This document shows positions 22,076 through 33,470 of a stretch of 64,000 nt of DNA, in pieces (position 1 is the stretch's first letter; every line of letters begins with the position of its first letter). The stretch spans positions 84,312,001 to 84,376,000 of the forward strand of contig CP136892.1 of the NCBI GenBank assembly GCA_034359265.1, given 5' to 3'. Under the pieces are notes generated by a model. It was given only the letters and a program-made list of their open reading frames with translations. It was not told the origin of the DNA and searched no databases. The stretch is from Canna indica. Lineage: Eukaryota > Streptophyta > Magnoliopsida > Zingiberales > Cannaceae. A program made the translations under genes and the position numbers.

Positions 22076-23467
22076 TTTTGGGTTGATCGGTTTCTTTGTA
22101 ACATCGCGTTGTTGCATTTTTTTGATGATGCTTCGGTTAAGCATTTAAATCGGGGTGTTTCTGACCATTGTCCCCTATTATTTTCTTTTTCTAATACCGT
22201 GCGTAGAAATCATTTGTTTAGATTTTAAAATTTTTAGATTAAATATCCCGAATCTTCCGAAGTGGATTCTTAGGCTTGGCATGAAGTCTCTATTACTTAG
22301 CTCCTCATACTATGTTCGGTACTGCTCTTAGGTTTACTAGATTTGCATTATCAAGTTGGAATATAAATTATTTGGGTGTATTGGAAAAGTCTCTTGCGGA
22401 CACTGTATGTAAAATTCCCTCTCTTGAATTATCTAGTGTTGTGTTTGCTCTGTGTGTATCTGATGAATATGAGCTCAGAATGTTGTACAATAAGGTTGTG
22501 GCCTTGCGTAGACAGATTAGTTTAAAATGGTGGGCGAACTCTAAACAATAATGGATATCTGATGGAGATCAAAATTCCGCCTTCTTCCAACGTGTTGTTT
22601 CCTCCAGAAGGAGGATTAACATGATTGGCTCTTTGGTGCTCTCTGATTGTTTGGCAATTTCGGATGATGTGGCCAGTTTTAAATGCTTTGCTATGGTCTG
22701 GTAATGCCCCTGCCAATTTTGTTGATATTATTGTTGCTCTACATGTTTCTTTTATTTCTGATGCTTGCATTTTGGATCTTGTTAAATCGTTTTTGGCTTT
22801 AGAAGTGTGGGAGGTTATTAGGTCTCTGCCTAACGGCAATAGTCCAGGGGTTGACGAATTTATAACAAAATTTTACAAGCATTACTGGGGTATTATCTCG
22901 GATTCTTTTTTGAATTGCCTTGAGATGTTTTTTAACTCTGCTTTCCTCCCCTTAGAGTGGAACAAAACCTTGTTAACGTTCATACCTAAAATTAGTAATC
23001 CCTCATTAGTCTGCGATTTTAGGCCGATAGCTTTGTGCAACTTAAGCTATAGGATTTTGGCTAAACTTCTGACCAATAGAATCCAATTGGTTGTCCCCAG
23101 TCTGATCTCTCCTGTGCAATCTGCCTTTATTAAAGGCATAAGTATACATGCATGATAATATTCTGCTTACACAAGAGATTGCTCATTCAATATGGGTCCA
23201 AAGGCAAGAATCCATATATTATGATAAAACTAGATTTGGAAAAAACCTACGATAAACTTTCTTGGAATTAATGTGATTACTACTATGTTAAAAGTTTTTC
23301 ATTTTACTAAAAAAATTATTCAGTGGATTTACACTTGTATTTCTTATGCGAGCTTTTCGTGTCTTGTTAATAAAAAATTATCTACGTTCTTTTCGTCCCA
23401 TAGGGGTATTAGACGGGGAACCTGCTTTCCCATACCTTTATGTGTTGATGTCCCAATCTTTGTCTTG
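22076..23467 (+). pseudogene. LINE endonuclease end and reverse transcriptase N-part
   Basis: Broken frames encode the C-terminal end of an AP-type endonuclease (SDHCPL motif) and the reverse transcriptase fingers. The clearest part is 22625-23155, with [36 protein letters not shown] and [10 protein letters not shown]. Stops and frame changes occur repeatedly (for example at 23156 and near 23270). Cut at 23467 by the CACTA insertion. Confidence 0.85.
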
Positions 23468-23479
23468 CACTACTAGAAA

Positions 23480-23760
23480 TTTGGTCTTCAGCAACGGCCG
23501 CTCAAGCCGTTGCTATTTGCAACAGCATTCTTACGGCCGCTCGAGCCGTTGCAGATATGTTGTATCTGCAACGGCTTTCTAACGGACATGCGAGCCGTTG
23601 ATGATGATGTTAATTATCAGCAACGGCTTTCTAACGGACAAGTGAGCCGTTGCGGATGATAACTTATTAGCAACGGCTTGCTAACGGACACATGAGCCGT
23701 TGCTGATGATAACTTATTAGCAACGACTTTCTAACGGGCGAGTGAGCCGTTGCTGATAAG
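23480..23760. repeat. 5' subterminal repeats of the small CACTA element
   Basis: A tandem series of roughly 45-50-bp units, each with AGCAACGGCTTKCTAACGGAC followed by GAGCCGTTGCKGATGATAA. The unit itself is an inverted repeat (CAACGGCT...AGCCGTTG). The motif recurs in inverted order at 26264-26555. Confidence 0.85.
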
Positions 23761-23949
23761 TTTATATAGGTCACAGAACGCGCCCGACCCTTCTTCCTCC
23801 CGCTGCTGCCGCCGCCGCCTCCTCCTCCTGCCTCTCGCCGCCGCTGCCGACACCGACGACGCCTCTTCCTCCTCCCACTGCTGTCGACACTGTCAGGTAA
23901 ACTCCGACCGGCCGTCTCTTCCCGTTGCGGTCGGCGGAAAATCCGACCG

Positions 23950-24077
23950 AAACCCTAAAAATAGGGTTTCGCCCGGCGGCGGCCGGCCGATGGCCGCCGC
24001 CGGACCTTGTACATTGGCCGGACAGTGCGTCCGGCCACTGTACGCCGGCGCCGGAGTCCACCTGACTCCGGCGCCGG
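23950..24077. repeat. Four consecutive perfect hairpins in the CACTA leader
   Basis: Four stem-loops in 128 bp. (1) AAACCCTA/TAGGGTTT, 23950-23969, loop 4. (2) CCGGCGGCGGCC/GGCCGCCGCCGG, arms 23973-23984 and 23992-24003, loop 7. (3) GGCCGGAC/GTCCGGCC, arms 24016-24023 and 24029-24036, loop 5, extendable outward to about 15 bp with one mismatch. (4) CCGGCGCCGGAGTC/GACTCCGGCGCCGG, arms 24045-24058 and 24064-24077, loop 5. It lies between the subterminal repeats and the gene. Confidence 0.9.
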
Positions 24078-24445
24078 AATTTGTAGATTAATATTATTTT
24101 TTAATTGTTAATTAATTATTTAGATTAATTATTTAGATTAATTGTTTAATTTGTTAGATTAATTTTTAGAGTTTAGATTAATTTCGGAATTATCCACTTC
24201 GGACGCGCGCCGGAATCGTCCTCTTCGGACTCCTGCCGGAATCGTCCAATATGGACTCGAACTGTCTCGAAACATTTAGAAAATAATCATCCATCCGACG
24301 AGTTGATATGTTTCACGTACGCATCGACGAGTCGGATATGATTTAGCAAAATCTTAGATCCGTTCGAGGATTGTATGTTCGTATATTTATTAAATATATC
24401 TCTACTATTTATACAATAATCTGATTATATGTCTCTTCGACAGAT

Positions 24446-25986
24446 ATGTCTAGTCGTGGTTATCGACGCAGGAGAGCTTCAGAATCTCCGATCGGTGAGA
24501 CTCCAGCACTTACTCATGATGCTGATCCTCCTGTTGCTGATCCTCATGCCGATGATACTGCCGAGGCTAGTACATCCAGACGCAGGCGGCCACGCGGGCC
24601 GAACAGGTGGCAGCCTCCACCAGCCACAGAGTCACGTAGATTGATTAGCGTGATTGGGGAGTGGTAATATATCATGAATTATGAATCATTACAAATTCAT
24701 TATATCATAATATAATATTAAAATTTATTTTTGTTGTGCAGGTTCGAGCAAGAAGAAGTGTCGAGGAGCATTTCTTCTACTATTGGACGATACATGCACG
24801 GGGCATGGCCTACGTGGTCTCACGTGCCTAGCGAGCACGTCGACATGTTATGGAGCGAGTTTGAGGCACGTATTATTTTTTTTTTTACATGCATGATGAT
24901 TAATATTGGTACTGATATTATTATTTTGCAGGCTCGCTATACATGGGCCGAGGACCAGAGGCCCTTCATTTACACTGCCTGGGAGGCTATTTCCCGGGCA
25001 AGGTACAATGGGCAGCTGGGGCAGGCTCGGTCCCAGGCGATGGCCCGAGCTGGGACCACTAACATCGCGGAGACTCGGGGATACGGCCCCGGTTGGATTA
25101 CTCCGGATATATGGGACCAGCTCGTGGGGATATGGTCGACGGATCGATGGCAGGAGATTTCTCGGAATGCGGCTAGAAATCGCATGTCGGGGGGAGCAGC
25201 GCGTCACACCGGCGGCTCTGTTGCATTTGCAATGCACGCAAACCGTATGGTAAGTATATCTTTTAATTATATATTTTATTTGTTATTATGTGTACTAATT
25301 AATGTATTTGTTTTGTAAATGTAGACGACGGTGTCGGATGACGGGAGTGTCCAGCGACCCTCCCTGATGGCGGTGTTTGAGCGGACTCACCGTCGAGCAC
25401 ATGGGACGGGGGAGTACATCGAGAACCGCGCTGCATACATTATGGTAACTATATATTTGTTTAAATTATTCATTATATATTTATAATTTAAGTTTTATGA
25501 TAAATATTAAACAAAAAATCAAACTCGAGTAGGAGACCTACATGCAGCCAGACGGTGGTGCAGCGCGGGGGTACCCCCGAGGACTTTGACGCAGCAACGT
25601 GGGTCGAGACCGCAGGTGGCTGGGACCATGGCCGCGTATATGGCTTCGCAGATAGTGGTCATGCGCGAGCCGTACTAGGGCCACTTGGGGCACCGACCCC
25701 TCCGGTCGCTGGTGAGCGGCCGTCCACCTCTCGATCCAGTTATGATCATAGTAGCAGAATAAGGATTCTAGAGGACACAATCGCGCGTCAGACTGAGATA
25801 ATGGAGCGCCAGAGTCAGATGATTGCGGATATACAAGCTATGCTACGCAACATGTCAGGTCATCCCGAATCAGGCATCTCTTCGGCATCATCTAATCCAT
25901 CGTCCTCGAGTCAGTCCACGCCGGTGTACACTCAAGCACTCCAGACCCCTCCATATGATCCAGGCCATCCTCCATCGTCATCGTGA
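24446..25986 (+). CDS. En/Spm second-gene protein (Transposase_24-like) of the small CACTA element
   Basis: Plausible exons are 24446-24664 (MSSRGYRRRRAS... to ISVIGEW), 24742-24867 (FEQEEVSRSISS...), about 24932-25249 (ARYTWAEDQRPF... to AMHANRM), 25324-25443 (TTVSDDGSVQRP... to AAYIM) and about 25532-25986. Intron borders carry GT/AG. Motifs GPGWITPDIWDQLVGIW and ARHTGGSVAFAMHANRM match the plant Ptta/En/Spm family. Near the C-terminus a heptad-like stretch RIRILEDTIARQTEIMERQ suggests a coiled coil. The last junction is uncertain: the frame at 25535 must change to reach the one open from 25555. Family members bind subterminal repeats; this function is inferred. The coding region is GC-rich and largely uninterrupted, unlike the surrounding LINE. 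Confidence 0.6.
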
Positions 25987-26263
25987 GATTTTTTTATATT
26001 GACTTTGTTACTGAGATATTGGACTTGTTTAATTTATTTTGTTTGGATATTGATACTTCAATTTTGCATTTGAATAGTTTTTATACTATCGTGGATAATT
26101 ATCAATATAAATATAATTGTTTTGATGTATATCTTGGTGTATTTGTGATGTGTGAATGAATGTGTGTATGAGTGTATGAGTGTGTGAGTTATGTATCAGA
26201 TAATGTATCAATGTATCAATGGAAATTTGAAATTTTAAATATTTTCGTTACCAGGTTCACATC

Positions 26264-26560
26264 ATCAGCAACGGCTTTCCCACGGCCATCCGTGGGAAAG
26301 CCGTTGCTAAAAGTGTATCGAAAGCCGTTGCTGATGACCTACAGCAACGGCTTAGCGACGGGATTTTACTAACGGCGTTGCTACGGACTCAGCGGCCGTT
26401 GCTATTAATGTTATCAGCAACGGCTCCGGGTCCGTGGCAAAACCGTTGCGGATAATATTTTTAGCAACAGCCCGAGCGGTCGTTGCGGATCCATTGTTAA
26501 GTTATCAGCAACGCGACTTTCTGCCACGGCTCCATTGCAACGGCTCGGCCGTTGCTGATG
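26264..26560. repeat. 3' subterminal repeats of the small CACTA element
   Basis: Repeated CAGCAACGGC and GCCGTTGC words in both orientations, with CACGGCCATCCGTGGGAAAG forming a further inverted repeat near 26281-26300. It is the counterpart of 23480-23760. Confidence 0.8.
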
Positions 26561-26578
26561 ACCATTTTTCTAGTAGTG

Positions 26579-27554
26579 TTGCTTGCTCGACAAAGCAGTT
26601 GACCTTGGTAAGTTACAGCCCTTTAAAATTAAGAATGAGGTTAGGATTAGTCATTTAATGTTTGTCGATGATGTCCTCTTAACCTTTAGGGCTTCTCGTA
26701 AAAGTTTGACTACAATTAAGGAGGTTTTCAAAACCTATAAGATTTTTTCAGGCCAAACCATTAATGTAAACAAGTCGAAAATTTTCTTCCCGATGACTGC
26801 CACGAGGGAATAAATTAACTCTATCAGCTCTTTTCTCAATATAAGAGTGGGTTCATTCCCATTTAAGTATCTTGGCACGATGGTGGCCCCTAAGAGGCCT
26901 CCTGCTATTGCTCAAAACTTCATTCTTGATCAAATGAAATCCAAGTTAAGCGACTGGAAAGCTAACTTCTTGTCTCAGGCTGGTCGCATTGTTCTTATCA
27001 ACTCGGTGCTTAATGCCATTCCTTTGCACTCCTTAAGTGTCTCATGAGTGTCTCAAAAATTCATTGACGATTTAGAAAAGATTATTCGCAAGTTCGTTTG
27101 GGCTGGTCCTTCGGGGAATGCCATCCATCATCTGGCTTGGGATGTAGTTACAAAACCAAAAGTTTTAGGGGGCCTTAGTATTTTTGACCTGTCAGATAAT
27201 TGTTTGGTCCTCCAAGCTAAAATGATTCTTGGGTACTTAAATCATTCTTCATCTCCCTGGTTCAACCTTGTGTCGGTGAAATACCCTAGGTTAAGATTCG
27301 GGGTTAAACAACGCACTGCGTTCTCTTGGAGTTAGAAATTATTTAAGTCGACTTTTGAACCTTTTAATCCTGGGTGTGTTAAATTAATTTCGTCTGGTAC
27401 TTATTGCTTTGTGTTGTGTGATAATTGAGTTTTCGACATGCCGATTTCCATTAAACTAAATTTTTTTTACTGTAATATAATTTCGGACTCTATGACGGTT
27501 AACTACTTTATGAACAACCAATGTTAGAATTTGAATGCTTGTGATGATCTGTTT
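26579..27554 (+). pseudogene. LINE reverse transcriptase, C-part
   Basis: Continues the reading of 22076-23467. LMFVDDVLLTF carries the catalytic Asp pair region (FVDD in place of the usual F/YADD), followed by KYLGTMVAPKRPP, LSDWKANFLSQAGRIVLINSVL and KFVWAGPSGNAIHHLAWDVV. In-frame stops occur near 26812 and 27045. The hAT element at 27563 follows. Confidence 0.85.
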
Positions 27555-27562
27555 GGCCCGGT

Positions 27563-27987
27563 TAGGGGTGTAACCCTGTAAGCGAGCCGAGCATCTTGTG
27601 AGCTACTCGAGATCGACTCGATGAAAATTCGAACTTGACTTGAACTTATCGAGCTCGAGCCGAGCTTTGCATACGAGTGAGCCGAGCTCGAGCTAGTCAA
27701 TACTCGGCTCAAGCGGCTCGCGAGCCTTATCGAGCTTCGTATATTTATATATAATCATATAAATATAAATATTTCAAATAAGGTCGAGCATAAATCCGAG
27801 TCGAGCTTAATCGAGATTGAACAAGCTCGGTCAAACTTGAGAAAATTAAACGAGCCTAAACGAGCTGAGCTCAAGTTACTCGAGTCGAGCTCGAGCCTAG
27901 ATATTGAAACTCGATCGAGCTCGAGCTCGACATTTCTTAAACGAGCCGAGCTCGAGCACAGGCAAGCTCGGCTCGGTTACACCCCTA
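27563..27987. mobile_element. hAT-type non-autonomous element, 425 bp
   Basis: Ends TAGGGGTGTAACC and GGTTACACCCCTA form a 13-bp perfect inverted repeat, flanked by an exact 8-bp duplication GGCCCGGT (27555-27562, 27988-27995). The body is full of GAGCCGAGCTCGAGC-type words in both orientations. No coding. It sits inside the LINE. Confidence 0.92.
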
Positions 27988-28606
27988 GGCCCGGTGCTTG
28001 CGGAATCCATCTCTAGGATACGTACAGTTATATATGCTTCTGAGTGATGATAGATATATTTGGAAAGGTAATGTAGGGGGCAACGTTACCGCCAAGAGTG
28101 CCTTTAGATTTCTTAGAAGCCATGAACCTCAGGACTCGGTTACGTCCCCCTTTTGGGAGGTGTTATGGGGTCTTAGGCTTACTCCCAAGGTTAAAATTTT
28201 CAGTTCAAAACTTCTGCACTAGATACTACCTACTTTTGAGCGCCTACACTGTTTAGGAATTATTGTTGTTAATTCGTGCCCGTTGTGGTTCGCTTCAATT
28301 GGATCTTGTACTCATCTATTTTTTGATTGCCCTTTCTCCCAATCTGTTTGGAGTTACTTTCTGCGAAAACTGGGTTGGGTTTTGTTGACCGATTAGGATG
28401 GGTTTTTGGGAGTTGGCTGATTGCTCCTTGCAATACCCGAGAGGGACTCCAGTCTTTTCAGAATATGTGGCTAACACATGTTGGTTTATCTGGTACACTA
28501 GAAATCTGTAAGTGCAAGAGGCTAGGCAGCTTGTCCCTTCTACCCTGGTGATTAAGATACTTGCTTTTACATGTGCCCTTGCACCATGCCCCTGATTTGA
28601 GGGTCC
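27988..28606 (+). pseudogene. LINE zinc-knuckle region
   Basis: Broken frames give SAFRFLRSHEPQDSVTSPFW, EVLWGLRLTPKVKIF and CTHLFFDCPFSQSVWSYF, the zf-RVT domain that follows reverse transcriptase in plant LINEs. Several stops and frame changes. Confidence 0.75.
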
Positions 28607-28611
28607 TAGCT

Positions 28612-31369
28612 TGTAATACTCGCGAAAAAAAAAAAATTAATTTATTTTGGCTTCAGCGGGAAAGCCGAGATGCACGCCGGGGCGGGCTGAGAAATCGTCG
28701 TAGGGCACGATCGGTGATATGACCCTTATGCATGAGGAAAATTATTTTATTCGAGTCGGGAAGGAAGGTTGGGTCGAGTCGAGCCCGGGGGTTCGATCGG
28801 AACTCGGTTCGGACGAATATAGATCGATATAAATGGGTTCATGAATTCAGTTAAGTTAAGGGGGTAAAATAGTAATTTCAATATATATATACATATAAAC
28901 CTGGGATGAGCATACGGCTCCAAGGAGGATATGCACGCCCACCCCTAGGCAAGAGGAAGAGGAGGTGCAAGCTTTGAGGGCCGGACCTTCGCCGTTGCCA
29001 GAATCGCCTCGTTGCGAGGTTGAGGATCTTCTTCCTCCTCGTTCTTCTTCTTCTCAAGGTGAGTGGCCTTAAGCTTTAGGGACTTGCCCACCTCTAGGGC
29101 AGCCCCCTTGTTTAGATGATTGTAAATCGAAATCTCTCAAGTTTTTGTGGATTTATGGACGATTGGTGGTCTTTCACTAGGCATTGATTGAAGTCTTGAG
29201 GTGTGTATGGTGTAGGGCAACCCTTGAGAGGCTAGGGCTGATTGTAGAGCCCTACTTGTGGGATTTTGGGACTGTTTTGATGGTCTACTCAAAATTGCAG
29301 TTTTTCCTCTTTGAGATGATGCTTGTAAACATGAATTTTGATTGGAATTGGGAGAGAAATCACATTGCCTTCCCTTGATGTAGGCGGCCCTAAGATTGGA
29401 GGGTAAACCATCTTTTGTTGGGTCATTAAGAGTGGAGAATAAGGGTGGTAGTCGGGGATGGCGGGAGCTTGCATTTGATATCGAAAATCCCCCTTATAGA
29501 TGGCTGTATGAGGGGAAGCATGGTGCGGCTTGAGCATGCCCACCAAGTGTTAGGTGAAATGCCACACCTACATGATTATGCTTATATCCTCATTTCTCTT
29601 TAGTAAAACTTCATATCAGTATGGAGTATGTGCCCCAACCAATGGTAGCTGAATTGGCCGACTTTAAGGGTCGGAATCCCATGTTTAAGACATTATGGAG
29701 TGGATGGCCTAAGGGCAATCAAATTTGTCCATAAATGTAAATATGCATGTTTGACACCTAGTTCGGACGCTTAAAAGTCGTCCGTTCGGTATAAACTCTT
29801 GGGGATAGATAGTATGGTACTTTGATAGCTTTGACACCAAATTTTAGCGAATTCCGAGTTGGAGGGACTAGGTTTATAAAATTTGTTTGAGGATAACTCA
29901 AAACTGCCAATTTTTGCACATAGCAGAATTTGTGATAAGTTGAAAGTTTGACACGATATTCGGAGATCGAATCATCGTCCTATGACATTGAAGCTTTGGG
30001 AAATCCTTGTGGGGTATATGGACAACCATTCGAATCTGGTTTGAGGGAAAAAGAATCAGAGTTGGCTTAGTATGAATTTTCTAAGATAGCAACTTAAACA
30101 GGAAATTTTGCTAGTGAATTGCAGAAATTCTGGGATGACATGTTCGTTATGCCATGTCGTGATCTATCCATTGCCCAAATGACCTGAAACTTTGAGGATA
30201 GTTAGCGTGACACAAAAGCTTGCTTATCTTGTGTTTTTGATAGACATTTCACTAAGAACTAAGGGTTTAGCAATGGTAGCAAAAGTGAACCTGATAAGAT
30301 TCGAGAAGTGCCGAAATTTGGCTAAGTATGGGAGGACTGCCTTGACTCCACTTGAGGGTCGAATTACTTTGATGTTTATGTTGTGTGCCTATGATAAATT
30401 GTGATATGCACTTTTGTTATTCAACTCGTGGGTGGTGATGCGTAGTGTAATGTCAACAAATTCCAAGTTTGATGCACTTATACTAGTGCTGAGATCTCAA
30501 ACTCGTTTAGTAATAATGAGTTGCTAGAATTCCCTTCTGGGATAGTTGGATAGTGAATGGTTAAGTGCATATGCACGTGGGTTGGTTTCATTTGATTTGA
30601 GTGGTGGGGTGCACGACGGCGGATCGAGGGGTTGAGGCCGGGAATAGGTCGGACTTGGTGCGGCCACGCGCGCACCCATGATATCGGCAGATTGTCTAAA
30701 CCACTTGAGTAATATCATCAGTGTATATTCTTGTGTATTCCTTATTCTTGTGATGGTACTTGATATTTGGGCCATTATAGGCCGAGTGAATATGATACTT
30801 GATATTTGGGCCATTACGGGCCGAGTGAATATGATACTTGATATTTGGGCCATTATGGGCCGAATGACTATGGTGCGTCTGAGCACGAGTTTTGTGAATG
30901 TATCTTTTACTTTATATGCTATTACACTTTAGAAATTCTATAGGTATGATTTATGTTTGTTATGCTTGATGCTCGGGATAGCTTGGCGAGGGCTTGGTTC
31001 AAGCCACTCATTGAGTTTGTTGGAACTCACATCTCTTTTGTTGTTGTTTTGTAGATCCTGACCAATAGAGGTACGGTGGTACCCATGTAGCACGGCTGGA
31101 GTTGCAGGCTCAGGTAATAGATCTCCTGACGTGTCGAGTCGTAGTCGAGTAGTAGGAATTACTTATGCATATGTTCATGTGATGGTTGTAGACATGGACC
31201 TTACTCACATTCAATTATTTATATTTTCATAATAACATTCCTTCACATGTTCATTAGTTTTCACATGTTGTATCATTTATTTTGCATTTTGGTATGTATA
31301 TGTTGGTAGGCTTCAGAGTACGGATATGTACTCTGGCCGGTCACGTGATCCTAGATTTGGGGTGTGACA
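28612..31369 (+). mobile_element. Probable solo LTR, 2758 bp
   Basis: Begins TGTAATACTCGCG and ends GGGGTGTGACA, giving TG...CA ends. The flanking 5-mers are TAGCT (28607-28611) and TAACT (31370-31374), a target duplication with one mismatch. The LINE zinc knuckle stops on the left and LINE RNase H resumes on the right, so the segment is clearly an insertion. It has no gag or pol and only short unrelated open frames. Its length and ends fit LTRs of Ty3/gypsy chromoviruses; the assignment to a lineage is inference. Confidence 0.7.
30755..30871 (+). repeat. Three 39-bp tandem repeats inside the LTR
   Basis: Unit GATACTTGATATTTGGGCC plus ATTAYGGGCCGAGTGAATAT, starting at 30755, 30794 and 30833, with only a few substitutions. 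Confidence 0.9.
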
Positions 31370-31897
31370 TAACTTTAGCTCTAACCTGTCTAGAAAATGG
31401 ATTCCGCCGGCTCCGAATTTACTTAAGCTTAATTGTGGTGCGTCGCTTTCTAATTCTGCAGGGGGTACAGGGTTTATCATCTGGTTGTCTTTCTGAATCC
31501 TGCCTTGGAGGGGGTTTGGCCTTCTTCTTAGACGACTGAATTTTGGTGCTTAAAGCCCTGGCTGTCAAAGAATGTCTAATTTATGCCATTCATTATTCGC
31601 TTCCAGAATTTATAGTGGAATCAGACTCAAAAATTTTGATTTCAGCAATTAATGATGAAATTCCCATGCCTTGGGAAATAGATTCACTAATCTCGAACAT
31701 TCAGAAGTTAAGCTTTGAGTGTAACTGTCGAGGTTTTGTTTTGCTTTAGAGATTGTAACAAAGTTGCTCATTGGGCAATAAATATGGGTCGTATCTGTAA
31801 GGACCGTCTAGTGTGGTCCTCTATTAGGTCTCTTGAGCTGGAGGACATTTTGTTGTCTAAATCTTTTGCTGCCGGCTTAGGCCGTGCTAAAATATAG
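31370..31897 (+). pseudogene. LINE RNase H domain
   Basis: Broken frames encode KLNCGAS, then ALAVKECLIYAIHYSLPEF, IVESDSKILISAIND (the conserved acidic ESDS) and RDCNKVAHWAINMGR. This is the RVT_3/RNase H domain at the 3' end of plant LINE ORF2. Frameshifts occur near 31440 and 31740. Confidence 0.85.
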
Positions 31898-31939
31898 TTC
31901 TTATTTTTTTTGGTAAAAAAATATTTTTTTATCAAATGG

Positions 31940-32055
31940 CTAATCCACTAGTAGCTTAGTGGTTAGACATTTTTATATGTTGTCTAATGATCATGAGTTC
32001 AATCTCTCGCATATTTTCGCTGATTACATTATAAAATCTATTTCTTTAAAAAAAA
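31940..32055 (+). mobile_element. tRNA-derived SINE-like sequence
   Basis: TAGCTTAGTGGTTAGACA resembles a polymerase III A box, and TGAGTTCAATCTCTCG about 35 bp later resembles a B box. An A-rich tract follows at 32044-32055. The spacing and degenerate boxes fit a tRNA-related SINE rather than a tRNA. It directly abuts the LINE target duplication. Its own duplication was not found. Confidence 0.5.
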
Positions 32056-33417
32056 ATATTTTTACCAAGTGAAAGGAAAAAAAAATTTACTCAAGTTTAT
32101 CTCAACTTTCACTCAAATTTCTCCCAACTTACAATTGACACTAAATTTTTCAAAAAAAATAAAATCATATTCTTTATTTATTTTCCACTCGTTCATCATT
32201 AAAGAGAAAATTGATGAATCTATCATAAACTATATGCTAATTAATAAATTTATCTTAACTTTTTATTTAGACCTAATCTGTTTTAAACTATCAAATTCGA
32301 TCATATCAATTATATATCTCATCGTTAAATGTCTGTTAATATAATTATTATTTGCTTACATGGCAATCTAGTCAGCATCAAAAATATTATTTTATTATGA
32401 TTTATCGCGTCAACAAATGCTATCATATACTAAACGAAAATAAAAATAAAAATAAAAATAAAAATAAAAATAAATCTTACTACATGAGAACTCAATATTA
32501 GGTAAAAGGGGGAATGGGATTTTAGAGATATTTGCTCACGTGATAAATTTTAATAATAAAAAATATTTTTTTTGATGCTGATTATATTATCACGTCAACA
32601 ATTAACATTTACATTAATATAGATGGTAGAATATAATTAATATGACCTTAAAAATTTATGATACATTAAATTTAGATAAAAATATGATGTAGATTTATTA
32701 ATTAGAGTATAGTTTTAGATATATGATGCGTCATGCATAAGAATTTTCATATGATATTGACCACACCAAGTTGTGAACCCCACCACTTAAACTAAAATGT
32801 TTAGAAATATGAATGAAAATAAAATTCTACTTGTGAATAAAATTCTGTTAAATGGATGGAAAATAAATGAAGAGTGTAATTATAAAAAAAACTTGAAAAT
32901 TTAGCTTAAAATTCACAGTACGAATTAAAAGTTAGGCCAAAACTAATAATTGAGTGAAACTTGAGGTCATTTTCAAATAATTATCCTAATAGAAATAATG
33001 CTGTTTAATATTATATATAATTATAATTAGTATATATGGAACATAAAACATATAGTGTTGACAATACTTATGTATAAAGTTGTTAATACTTATCTTGATT
33101 AATTTAAAAGTCACAAACTAAACTTAATTAAAATAATAAAAAATATAATTATTTAAAATTAATAAACCCTATTTATTTATTTTTAAAAATAATAAAAATA
33201 TCATTAATTTCATGGTACGTCAAAATCGAAATGATACACAAATTAAATTTTGTTAAAATTGATCTCTATGCATAATGTTATTGTCATCATTGAAGAGTAT
33301 TAGTGAATAATGTTTCATCAAAACTAAATGTGATGCTGACAAATTACTCGCTGCTCGATCAATCGGATCGTTGCCACATGTGCACCTTGACTCGGGGTGC
33401 CAACCATATGATATAAG

Positions 33418-33470
<53 letters not shown>

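Larger units (their letters stand above)
23468..26578 (+). mobile_element. CACTA (En/Spm) element, non-autonomous, 3111 bp
   Basis: Ends CACTACTAGAAATTTGG and CCATTTTTCTAGTAGTG are inverted repeats (about 27 of 30 bp match), with the 3-bp target duplication TTG at 23465-23467 and 26579-26581. This is the CACTA signature. The subterminal zones are packed with AGCAACGGC / GCCGTTGCTG motifs, the expected transposase-binding repeats. Internally there is a GC-rich leader with hairpins (23950-24077) and a multi-exon gene of the second En/Spm type (24446-25986), but no TNP2-type transposase. Mobility would need that enzyme in trans. Confidence 0.93.
22076..31925 (+). mobile_element. 5'-truncated LINE with nested insertions
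   Basis: A non-LTR retrotransposon flanked by TTTTTATCAAATGG at 22062-22075 and 31926-31939. It begins inside the endonuclease (LNRGVSDHCPLLF near 22135-22175), continues through reverse transcriptase (22800-23155, 26640-27050), the zinc-knuckle end (CTHLFFDCPFSQSVW near 28310-28350) and RNase H (31430-31850), and ends in a T-rich tail with AAAAAAA. It is interrupted by a CACTA element (23468-26578), a hAT element (27563-27987) and a probable solo LTR (28612-31369). Without these the LINE is about 3.5 kb. Frameshifts and stops throughout make it inactive. Confidence 0.9.

Noticed and set aside
23950..23969. Interstitial telomere repeat (AAACCCTA)
   Set aside because: Only one unit and its inverted partner are present; it is one stem of the hairpin series.
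31940..32030. A tRNA gene
   Set aside because: A- and B-box-like sequences exist, but no acceptor-stem pairing or proper anticodon arm can be drawn; SINE-like is the better call.
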